Part shown: positions 56,198 to 64,000 of the stretch, in pieces
How the letters are laid out: every line of letters starts with the position of its first letter
How positions within the stretch are numbered: position 1 is the first letter of the stretch
Assembly: GCA_022701365.1 (NCBI GenBank)
Contig: JAKUHH010000303.1
Location: 248,001 to 312,000, forward strand
Reading direction: 5' to 3'
Length of the DNA stretch: 64,000 nucleotides
Origin: Mycocentrospora acerina
Lineage: Eukaryota > Ascomycota > Dothideomycetes > Pleosporales
Notes under the pieces: model-generated
The model's database searches: none
The model's input: the letters and a program-made list of their open reading frames with translations, nothing else
Told to the model about the DNA's origin: nothing
Position numbers and translations under genes: made by a program

Positions 56198-57287
56198 CTA
56201 ATTCACCACCCTCTTCATCTGCGCTGCCTGTCTCGGCTCAATAAATAGCGCTTCACCCTCTGTCAGAACGATGGCCTTCTCCCCCTTGCTCTCATCAGCC
56301 AACGTCTCCAACCACCCCTTGACCCACGCCTTTCTCCCCTCCACCTTTGTCGTCTCCGCCCTCAGAACAACAACCTGCCCCGCCATACACGGTGCCTTGT
56401 AGTCAATCTTCAAGCTCGCCGTAACAGCAACCTTGTTTGGCAGCGCGGGGAAACAGCAACGCGCGAGCCCCTCGTCTAGAAGCGTCGCGAGCAGCCCACC
56501 GTGCACGATGCCCGGGTGTCCGCACAGCGCCGTCCCAAGGTACTGAATGCTGACGAATGAACTGCCATCCTCAGTAGAGAACTGTAGTGGCGGGACGGCA
56601 ATCTTGTCCGGGCCGAGGAGCGTGCCACCCGTGAGGTTCTGCGCCTTGAGTTGCTCGGGGATCTTAAGGTGAGGGCGCGACGCTATGTATTTGTCGTTTG
56701 CGAGGAGAGATTTTGTGAGCGGGTGAGAGAAGATGGTGTCTTCGATTGCGGCAATCTCTTCAGTTGAGGGAGTGAAGAGAGTGAGGGTTTCGGCGTCGGT
56801 GGGCGGGTTGGCAATGTCCCGGAGGGACTCGAGAGCGGGGGCGCCGGCCATGGTGAAGCCTGCTGCGAAGGTGAGGAGCGTGAGGGCGAGGGCGAGAGGG
56901 AGCCGGATGAAGAGCGGGCGTCTGGCGGCGGGCTTGGGTGGTGGTGTTGGGATTTGAGTGTTGGTTTGGGCTTCTGATGCTGCCTTGTGTGTTAGCCATG
57001 TTCATCTCTCTTGATGTATACACGTATGCAGCAGTGGGGAGGGAAACGATAAACCCCCCTCCTCCCCCCACTCCCCGCTCAGATAAATACAATGCAATAG
57101 ATAAAGACTCACCAACACTAGTACTCTGCAATCGTATCTGTTCGGCGATCCTTGTACTCGCTCTCCATCTGGAGACTCCAGACTCTTTTATATAGAAGCC
57201 GCCGACCTCGCGCCGGAGCGGCGCGATGCTCCTTTTCGTAAGACACAGGCCCACATGCCTCGATAACGTTAATCTTGCGGACGCCAT
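56198..57287 (-). CDS. Membrane-anchored mitochondrial thioesterase (4HBT hotdog family)
   Basis: Two exons, 57287-57113 and 56973-56198, join in phase to 316 residues. The start MASARLTLSRHVGLCLTKRS, with many Arg/Ser and no acid, is a mitochondrial presequence-like leader. A hydrophobic segment at about residues 79-100 (LFIRLPLALALTLLTFAAGF) is a likely membrane anchor. The C-terminal hotdog domain has LGTALCGHPGIVHGGLLATL with the HGG motif and conserved Asp/Glu (LDEGLAR), the acyl-CoA thioesterase signature of the PaaI/4HBT superfamily. The layout resembles fungal FMP10-type or S. pombe UPF0644 proteins. Substrate is unknown, probably an acyl-CoA. An internal ATG (residue 100) would give a 217-residue soluble protein, but the upstream exon with its leader makes the longer form more likely. 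The acceptor CATCAG was fixed by phase. Confidence 0.82.
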
Positions 57288-57977
57288 ACTAGCAGGAAAA
57301 CTCGGCCCTTAGAGTCTTGCGTGAGTCGGTGAACACACTGTCACCGCAAGGAAGTCGGCGCTCGGACCAAGCTTCGGAGCGCAATGCGATGCGATACCTC
57401 GGCTGAGCAAAACGCAATGTTTGGCCCGTTTGACAGAATAATAAATTTGGTGCAGAAGTCTTGGGAGAAGAGATCGAAAAGGGAAGTGCTTGCGAGTCTT
57501 TTTTGCGATTTGATCATACTTGGCGAATATTCTTATCAATGCCCAGTTCAGTTCTGAGAAGTTCAATTCAGTTCAATTCACATGCTCCGGATTGGTCATC
57601 ATCGTCTGCATTCCGGCTACTCTGCTATACGCGTACTTCTCAAACATGTGAATCGTATACACTCCCACCCACGCGCTCGCTCTAAAAAAAACCCTCCAAA
57701 TACTATACATACAGAGTGGGGAAGTGCGTCATCATGTCGAACGCCAGACTTTTCTGACCGCAGCGTCCGCCTAGCCACTTCCAAAATAAGAGACAAGATA
57801 ATCCTTCGACTCATCAAAAGGGGAGTATGGTAAAACAATAAAAAGCCGGAACAAATCGAAGTCCCAGGAAAGAGCTTTTTGGACGCCAATAGATGCCGTG
57901 TTGAAGAAGCAGACCCCCAACGCGAAGATTCATGGAAAACATATGTTGGTACAATTGAACATGCCAGAACGAATCGA
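57288..57977. other. Intergenic region between thioesterase and TIM44 genes
   Basis: 690 bp: promoter of the thioesterase and 3' region of TIM44. It includes short TTCAATTCAG repeats near 57560. No gene is seen. Confidence 0.5.
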
Positions 57978-59675
57978 TCAGTAGTAGTCCCTAGCGCTCT
58001 TCTGGAGTTCAATCAGTCTCCAGCCCCTAGTTTCAGGGTTGTTGACATCCTCTGGTATCCGCGTCACACCAATGGCGTATGTGACTTGCTGCACCTTGTC
58101 GTCCATGCCCGAAGCCAGCTCGCCCGATTTAGCATTCTTGTAAACGTGCACCTCCTGTGTCCTGCACGTGAGGATGAAGACGGGAATCTCTCCGGGCTCA
58201 AGCAGCTTGGCATTTAGTACGTCGACACCGCGGATGTCGACAATCTTTCCATCCGACTTGAGGCCAGCGGCTTGGTACTGTTGCATCAGCGCCGCATAAA
58301 CGGAGTACTGTGCTGCCGAGAGCCACTGCTTCAGCACTTCAACATCACCCTTGACGTAGGCATCGAGGACCTCGGGAAGGATGTACTCGCGCATTTCAGT
58401 CAGGAAGGGCTCCATCTGGAAGTTGGGGTCCATTTCCCGGAATCTCTTGATGACCATGGCTGTCTCGTTCTCTGCGAAAAATCCAGCGATACGATCGGAG
58501 ATGCTGCGGGCAGTCGAAATAATGGCATTGTCGGATTCGTTGTAGACAGACTGCATACTAAAGAAACCCTGGGCAAGTTTGGAGTTGTCCTTCCACTCCC
58601 GCCAAACCTCCTTGTACTTGGCGTCCTTGTGAAGGGTGACGTTGGTGCCAGCCCTGGTTCAGTTAGCAATGCGCAATTGAAAGTTTCGGGAGCAATCGTA
58701 CTCTGGGTTCTCGACCATGGGCTCGAGAGGCTTGCCACCAACCCGCTGCAGTTCGTTGAGCTCTCTCAACTCTCTTCGCTTCCTGCGTTCCTCTTTTTCT
58801 GTCCAACCTCCATATCGTGACGAGCTTCCGTCATCAATGGTCTCCTGGACAGCCTTGAAGGCCTTGGTCTGTCGCACTGGTCGGGTCGCATACTCGAGCC
58901 CAGATCCAGTGACTCTGGCCGCTGCTCTTACACCTTTGACCGGCATTGTGTCCCATGTCCATGCTGCGCCTTGACCAACAGCCCGTCCGGTTGCCTTCAA
59001 GGCCTCTGCAGTCTTTGTCTTGGCCTCATCTGTGACCTGACGAGCCTTTTGAACAGCGGGGTTTTGGGTAAAGTCATGCACCGAGCCAGACAGCTGCTTG
59101 GTAGAGTCGTTCCACTCTTTTGAAGCTTGAAACTCTTGCTGTAGAGTCTCGGTGAAGACCTGCCATGGGGTCTTATCACCGTGGGGTGGAGGCGGGGGCG
59201 CATCCTTCTTCTCTTTTTTCTCCCCCTCCTCCCCCTCCTTCTTCTCGCCGGCCTCTTCCTCGCCAGCCTTCTTCTCCTCGCTTTGTCCTTCCTCCTTTGC
59301 CTTCTCACCAGCGGCTTGCTCCGATGTCGGAGATTCCTTGGGAGCCTTTTCTGGCTCAGGCTCTTCCGCTACGCTCTTCGCCTTCTTCGCCTGCTGGTGC
59401 AATGCGGACTGGGAGGAAAAGTGGCGGGCATATGCGGAGGAAGTGCGGAAGAGGACATCCTGAGGCAAGAAGTCACTCCGTAGGTACTGGAATGGAGATG
59501 GTGGTGAGGTTTTCGAGGAGACGGATGTCTGTGCGACCGATTGCCGCAGGATGGAGGGCGCCGTGGACAATCGCCTGTACGTAGTTGCTCGTGCGCTTGC
59601 AGGCAATGCCGCGGCTGTGTGGAGGCTGCCGCCGCGAGCCCTGGCGGCGAGTGTGGATGGTGTGGGAGGCCGCAT
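57978..59675 (-). CDS. TIM44: Mitochondrial import inner membrane translocase subunit TIM44
   Basis: Two exons, 59675-58702 and 58653-57978 (49 bp intron), give 549 residues. The N-terminus MRPPTPSTLAARARGGSLHT, rich in Arg/Ser/Ala, is a typical matrix presequence. An acidic/lysine low-complexity linker follows (about residues 95-160), then the Tim44 coiled-coil part (WQVFTETLQQEFQASKEWND) and the C-terminal Tim44 domain (SDRIAGFFAENETAMVIKRF, FREMDPNFQMEPFL, ILPEVLDAYVKGDVEVLKQW). Tim44 docks mtHsp70 to the TIM23 channel on the matrix side of the inner membrane. An in-frame ATG 36 codons upstream (59783) exists, but the sequence there is not presequence-like, so 59675 is preferred. It is divergent, with 223 bp between starts, from the mitochondrial ribosomal gene uS11m. 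Confidence 0.95.
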
Positions 59676-59898
59676 GCTCTTTGAATTAGTAAAAGAAGAT
59701 ATACAAAACAAAAGACGGAAATGAGTCCAGGTCAAGACGGCGTAGTGGCGAGGACTGGCGGCGGCGAGGAAAGAGCAGCCCATCCATTTTTAGACGCTCG
59801 GACCTTGCATCGTCAACTTCACATCGACAACTTTCCGCCGCCTTCGACGAGCCCTCTGAGCCGCAATCGGGGGAACCATCGCCAGTCCGACCGTCAGC
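59676..59898. promoter_or_regulatory. Bidirectional promoter of TIM44 and uS11m
   Basis: 223 bp separate the start codons of two nuclear genes for mitochondrial proteins. It contains GGCGGCGGCGAGG and a related TTTCCGCCGCC word in opposite orientation (about 59758 and 59834). No known factor site is assigned. Confidence 0.5.
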
Positions 59899-60549
59899 AT
59901 GGCCAGCAACACAGGCCTCGGCGCCTTCCGCTCTCTCAGGTCGACCATCTGCACATCATGCCTCTGCACGCCGGCCCTGCGACCCTTCTCGCAGTCGACC
60001 CGCGCGCTGGCGTCCCCCTTCGAGTCTAAGCAGCCCAAGGCCCCGACAAACCTCGACTCGATGCTCAGCAATGTCGATCAGAACTTCAGGCAAGCCTCGC
60101 CAGACTACTTCTCCAACCTGATCCCAGGCCAGAGCGGCGGCATGCGCAACCTCGCCATCAAGGACTGGACCGAGGACGACCGCCACAAGCTGCACATCTA
60201 CGCGCACAAGCACAACACACACATCACGCTCGCCAATCCAAAGCGCGATGCGCTGATCTCTGTGTCCTGCGGGAACATTGGATTCAGGAAGGCCGGCAGA
60301 GGGACATACGATGCTGGGTACCAGCTGGCGGCGTTTGTCATGAGCAGAATTCAGGACAAGGGACTGTTGCCGCAGATTCAGAAGTTGGAGCTGATCTACC
60401 GAGGGTTTGGTTCAGGGAGAGAGGCCGTTACAAAGGCCATTTTGGGCAGTGAAGGAAAGAAGATTAGGCCACTGATCGTCAAGTTGTCTGATTCAACTAG
60501 GCTGAAGTTTGGTGGTACGAGGAGCAAGAAACCAAGGAGATTAGGTTAG
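59899..60549 (+). CDS. MRPS18: Mitochondrial small-subunit ribosomal protein uS11m (Mrps18 type)
   Basis: A single exon encodes 216 residues. The N-terminus MASNTGLGAFRSLRSTICTS with FSQSTRALAS at about 36 is a mitochondrial presequence. The C-terminal about 115 residues are ribosomal protein S11 fold: LHIYAHKHNTHITLANPKRD, SVSCGNIGFRKAGRGTYDAG, YQLAAFVMSRIQDKG, and a basic GGTRSKKPRRLG end. In bacteria S11 sits on the 30S platform near the mRNA exit; the yeast mitochondrial counterpart is Mrps18. It is divergent from TIM44, consistent with shared mitochondrial-biogenesis control. Confidence 0.92.
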   Translation: MASNTGLGAFRSLRSTICTSCLCTPALRPFSQSTRALASPFESKQPKAPTNLDSMLSNVDQNFRQASPDYFSNLIPGQSGGMRNLAIKDWTEDDRHKLHIYAHKHNTHITLANPKRDALISVSCGNIGFRKAGRGTYDAGYQLAAFVMSRIQDKGLLPQIQKLELIYRGFGSGREAVTKAILGSEGKKIRPLIVKLSDSTRLKFGGTRSKKPRRLG

Positions 60550-60844
60550 AGACACTCTCGATGTGTGTGGGTGTGGGTGTGGGTGGCTGTTTGGACTAGT
60601 TTGCTGCACTGACGGTCAGTTTGGTCTTATTTACGCTTGGTCTGCATCTTCGTATGGAGGGTAGCAGTGTACTGCAGAAAAGGCTGAGTATTGGCAGCGA
60701 GTGGGATTCTAGCTCTCGTGTAACAATACAGCATCATCAGGCGTATGGTCATTTGGAACACATGCCTGCATGTGGGAGGATGTACGATGGAACGGTTTAC
60801 ATGTAGAAATTGACGAATAGTCTGCAACAACGCTCTGCGGCAAG

Positions 60845-61703
60845 TCATTTTATATTTTTCGGCATCGGCGCTCTCTCCGCTGCCGGTAGTGTCCTACCAC
60901 TGCTATCGGTTTCTTCGATATGTACCAGTCTGGGGGCATGATTTCGGGTCGAATACCGAGGATTCCCTCTTGCGCCTCCTTGCTCACCTTGACTACTGCT
61001 ACCAGAACGGTTCGTGTCTTCCCAACCTGCCTCGTCTGCAGCTGCAATATGGCGTCTTTGTCGATCGTGTTGCAGCATAGACGCTCTTTCGTCTTCAAAG
61101 TCCTCATCAAGGAGCTCTCCATCCGCAGTATCATAATCCGGTGGATCAATCCATTCCCGTGGCACAACGCACGGCAGAGCTACGCCTATACTGGCAGCGC
61201 GATTTATCCAGCTCGGAGCAGGGCGACCAGTGAGCTTCTCGCAGAGGTAGGAAGTGAAGTGGTTGCAGTTTTTAGTTAACAAATTGTATGATGTCCCTTG
61301 GAATTGTTCGGAGGCCTGGCACTCGTTAGCTTAGTGCGCGCACGCATACATCACAGTACCGTACCTCTTGAATGATTTCCTCCAACTCCTCAGGCGACCG
61401 AAAAGCGAAGCCGTGTAATATCGCTTGTCTGAAGGTTCCGCCTACTGGCTCCTGCCCTGGCTTGGTCCAGTACACTCCAGTCAGGTTCCGCCGGTCATGC
61501 CCGCCATAGGCGTACTCCTTATCGCCAATAACAACGCCCGAGTGTAGGAGAGAGCTGCCGATTGTCCACAATATTGTCGAGACTTTGCCAGGAGGAAGAA
61601 GATCGTAGACGTTTATGGTGATGTTCGTCTTCTGCAGCGATAGTGTGCTTCGATGGTTGCCGGAAGTCTTGCGTGCCGGTTTTGGGCGGGTAGAAGAAGA
61701 CAT
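60845..61703 (-). CDS. PPPDE/DeSI-like cysteine peptidase
   Basis: Two exons, 61703-61365 and 61315-60845 (49 bp intron, CTAAC branch), give 269 residues. The PPPDE (DUF862) domain is clear: ITINVYDLLPPGKVSTILWT, then the catalytic His in SSLLHSGVVIGDKEYAYGG, and after the splice the nucleophile Cys in LLTKNCNHFTSYL. WINRAASIGVALPCVVP closes the domain, and an acidic, disordered tail follows. DeSI-type PPPDE proteins are deSUMOylating or deubiquitinating isopeptidases or, in some, palmitoyl hydrolases. Activity here is inferred from the intact His/Cys pair only. Exon 1 begins with a Lys/Arg/Ser-rich 25-residue segment. It is divergent from OLA1 with a 605 bp spacer. Confidence 0.92.
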
Positions 61704-62308
61704 TTTGTGCAGTGTTGGATGGAGGGGAGAAGCTGCTGTATCGTGTGCTCTGTCTGGTGTCGCGTGGTGAGCCCTAGTTCAGCAGGCCAGGGTCTCGGGG
61801 TATCATATGGCTTGCAAATGAATGCGCTAGAATGTCTCGTGCAGGTTACAGAGAATAAAGGAGTAAGGATAAGAAACCGGGACCGGCCCTTCAAGGATAT
61901 TATATTGCAGACCGGGCGAGATGGAGGTGAGGTGAGGTGCTGAGATATGGATGGTGAACGACATCATAGTCCATGCTCCAGCAAACGACCCTGGTTGCGC
62001 AGCTTCCGTTCTGGGCGCGCTAATTTAGCGTGCCGCCCTTACTTCAAAAACTGACCAGCCAAAATTCTGCACACACATAACCAAGGAATTGACTGCAGGA
62101 GAGCTGGCTGCGCAGTCATCTCTCCCCCTCCTTCATCACGCCCCCCACCAATTCTTTCACCTTTTCTTTCTCTTCTTTGATACCCACTCTTTACCGTCCT
62201 GCAGCAAGCACTGCTAGTCGGTTTTCCTCTTCACTCCGCTCTTCTCTCCCACCGCAGAGTTTTTGCATCATCACAGTTCGCACTTACGCGAGCGCAAAAA
62301 AGAAGAAG
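61704..62308. promoter_or_regulatory. Divergent promoter and 5' leader of DeSI-like gene and OLA1
   Basis: 605 bp between start codons. The last 216 bp (62093-62308) form an open frame continuous with OLA1 but lacking ATG; its translation looks like a mitochondrial presequence (see findings). A CT-rich tract (62120-62180), common just upstream of fungal transcription starts, is present. A GGTGAGGTGAGG repeat lies near 61927. Confidence 0.5.
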
Positions 62309-63797
62309 ATGCCTCCCAAGAAAGCCGTTAAGGAGGAGAAGGTCCTTCTCGGACGGCCGGGTAACAGCCTGAAGAGCGGCATCGTGAGTGAGAGCCCTGC
62401 GCCGCTGTCAATTGTCACGTTCTCACATTGTCTAACAGTAATCGCCAGGTTGGCCTAGCGAACGTCGGTAAATCGACTCTTTTCCAGGCTATCACCAAGT
62501 GCTCTCTTGGCAACCCTGCCGTAAGTAATGTTCGCATCGTAGCCCTGAACTTGCGCTGACTCTGGTAGAACTTTCCCTATGCCACCATTGACCCAGAGGA
62601 GGCTCGTGTCATCGTCCCTGACGAACGATTCGACTTCCTCTGTGACATGTACAAGCCCAAGTCCGTCGTGCCTGCCAACTTGACTGTCTATGACATCGCT
62701 GGACTCACACGTGGCGCTTCCACTGGTGCTGGTCTCGGAAACGCTTTCTTGTCCCACATCCGCGCTGTCGATGCCATCTTTCAGGTCGTTCGATGCTTCG
62801 ATGACGCCGAGATCATCCACGTTGAGGGTGACGTTGACCCAATCCGTGACTTGGACATCATTGCCGAGGAGCTTCGTCTCAAAGACATCGAGTTTACTGA
62901 GAAGTCTCTCGAGAAGTGCGTCAAGGAGACACGGAGAGGCGGCCAGAGTTTGGAGATGAAGAAGCTCAAGGAGGAGCAAGCGACGGTCGAGAAGGTCCTC
63001 GCTATGCTCAAGGACGGCAAGGATGTCCGCAAGGGCAACTGGACGCCAAAGGAGGTATGTACCTGCATCTCTCTCACACTCCCCTCCCTGTTAAAAGATG
63101 ACAAAGAGCGATTGCTCTATAATCCCAGCTCTTTGATGTTCCCGTAACGCCGGAACGTTCTGAAAAGACGTCCATTGCCTGATATAACTTGCATATACTC
63201 CGCTTCACACCAGAGTTTCTTTTCGAACATCTGCTAACGGAATGCTAGGTTGAGCACATCAACCCTCTCTGGCTTCTTTCTGCTAAGCCTGTTGTCTTCC
63301 TCGTCAACCTCAGTGAGAAGGACTACATTCGCCAGAAGAACAAGCACCTGCCCAAGATTGCTCAGTGGGTCAAGGAGAATGCTACTGGCGACCCAATCAT
63401 CCCCATTTCTGTACAGTTTGAAGAGCGTCTCGCAGCCATGACTGACGCGGAGGCTGCTGAGGAGTGCAAGACTCTTGGTACAAGGTCCGCGCTTCCCAAG
63501 GTTGTCCTCACCATGCGCAAGGCTCTTGATCTTGGCAGCTTCTTCACAACTGGTACAGATGAGGTCAGGCAATGGACGATACGAAACGGCACCAAGGCGC
63601 CCCAAGCTGCCGGTGTCATTCACGGTGACTTTGAAAAGACCTTCATCCAGGCCATTGTGTACAACTACAGTGTGCTTAAGGAGGAGGGTGACGAAGCGGG
63701 CGTCAAGGCGAAGGGTAAGATCTTGACCAAGGGCAAGGATTATGTTGTCGAGGATGGCGACATCCTGCTCATCAAGGCTGGTGCGGCGAAGGCCTAA
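62309..63797 (+). CDS. OLA1: Obg-like ATPase OLA1 (YchF family)
   Basis: Four exons, 62309-62383, 62449-62520, 62569-63054 and 63249-63797, join in phase to 393 residues, the usual length. G-domain motifs: G1 GLANVGKSTLF (P-loop split from the start by intron 1), G3 DIAGLTRGAS, and NLSE in VFLVNLSEKDYI, which replaces the NKxD guanine-specificity motif. The latter is the known reason why this family prefers ATP. A coiled-coil region (SLEMKKLKEEQATVEKVLAM) and the C-terminal TGS domain (GTDEVRQWTIRNGTKAPQAA, GKDYVVEDGDILLIKAG) follow. The protein binds ribosomes and affects translation and stress responses in the cytosol. The ATG at 62309 (MPPKKAVKEEKVLLGRPGN) is the conserved start. Confidence 0.96.
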
Positions 63798-64000
63798 ACT
63801 GCCTGAAGCCTTTGATTCCCGAATTAGACCTCAGCTTCTCATGGACTGGAATGTCCACGAATATCATGATGACGATGATGACGATGATGCTGCTGCCTAC
63901 GCGAGGCGTATGAATTTGGCAATGCGCCATGAGAAAAGCAGAAAATCTGCGATGTAAATGAATGAAAACACATATTACCTCTACTTGTCACTGTTGTTTG
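63798..64000. other. OLA1 3' region to window end
   Basis: 203 bp, with a GATGACGATGATGACGATGA run near 63868. Nothing else was seen. Confidence 0.5.

Noticed and set aside
1..64000. CRISPR arrays, prokaryotic operons, phage or viral genes
   Set aside because: None is seen. Direct repeats are microsatellites or minisatellites, and all supported genes are eukaryotic with spliceosomal introns.

Overview
The window looks like nuclear DNA of a filamentous ascomycete, most likely a dothideomycete close to Pleosporales. The class-level placement is inference. It rests on short introns (about 50-160 bp) with GT..AG ends and CTAAC/CTGAC-type branch sites, protein-coding genes typical of Pezizomycotina, a lone dispersed 5S rRNA gene, and AT-rich repeat remnants that look mutated by RIP. 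I built the gene models by hand by joining open frames at splice sites and checking that the phase closes. Exon coordinates are therefore predictions.

Layout. 0-1.5 kb: C-terminal part of the DEAD-box helicase DBP10, then a 4.9 kb gene-poor stretch. 6.4-8.5 kb: a Zn2Cys6/PAS-type transcription factor. 10.3-14.1 kb: a divergent pair, the J-domain splicing protein Spf31 (minus) and the rRNA helicase DBP4 (plus). 16.7-18.8 kb: a five-exon protein of the fungal transcription-factor-like (DUF3468) class with no zinc cluster. 20.5-22.0 kb: the bZIP cross-pathway control gene (CPC1/cpcA/GCN4 type), with a GCN4-type binding site and two upstream ORFs in its leader. 23.0-23.9 kb: an isochorismatase-family hydrolase with a secretory-like leader.

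24-28.3 kb is an AT-rich island. It holds an approximately 840 bp foldback (inverted-repeat) element with one arm eroded toward A/T, a 119-nt 5S rRNA gene and a protein-kinase C-terminal remnant. 28.3-34.8 kb: the splicing factor CEF1, a small predicted mitochondrial protein, an Hsp70/actin-like-fold hypothetical protein and a 116-aa hypothetical protein. 34.8-38.0 kb: noncoding, rich in microsatellites. 38.0-44.9 kb: the nine-exon voltage-gated calcium channel CCH1 (2148 aa). 45.7-46.1 kb: a minisatellite. 46.4-49.2 kb: a PHD-finger protein, followed by an assembly gap.

50.4-63.8 kb is denser: TRM11 tRNA methyltransferase; a putative secreted protein divergent from a protein with a C-terminal deaminase-like domain (CAE and PCNTC motifs); a membrane-anchored mitochondrial thioesterase; TIM44 divergent from mitochondrial ribosomal protein uS11m; and a PPPDE/DeSI-type peptidase divergent from the GTPase/ATPase OLA1. 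Most genes are housekeeping: ribosome biogenesis, splicing, mitochondrial import and translation, tRNA modification, calcium entry and amino-acid control. The least ordinary items are the foldback element, the deaminase-like protein with its divergent secreted neighbour, the cpc1 leader, the secreted-looking isochorismatase, and a mitochondrial-presequence-like open frame upstream of the OLA1 start codon.
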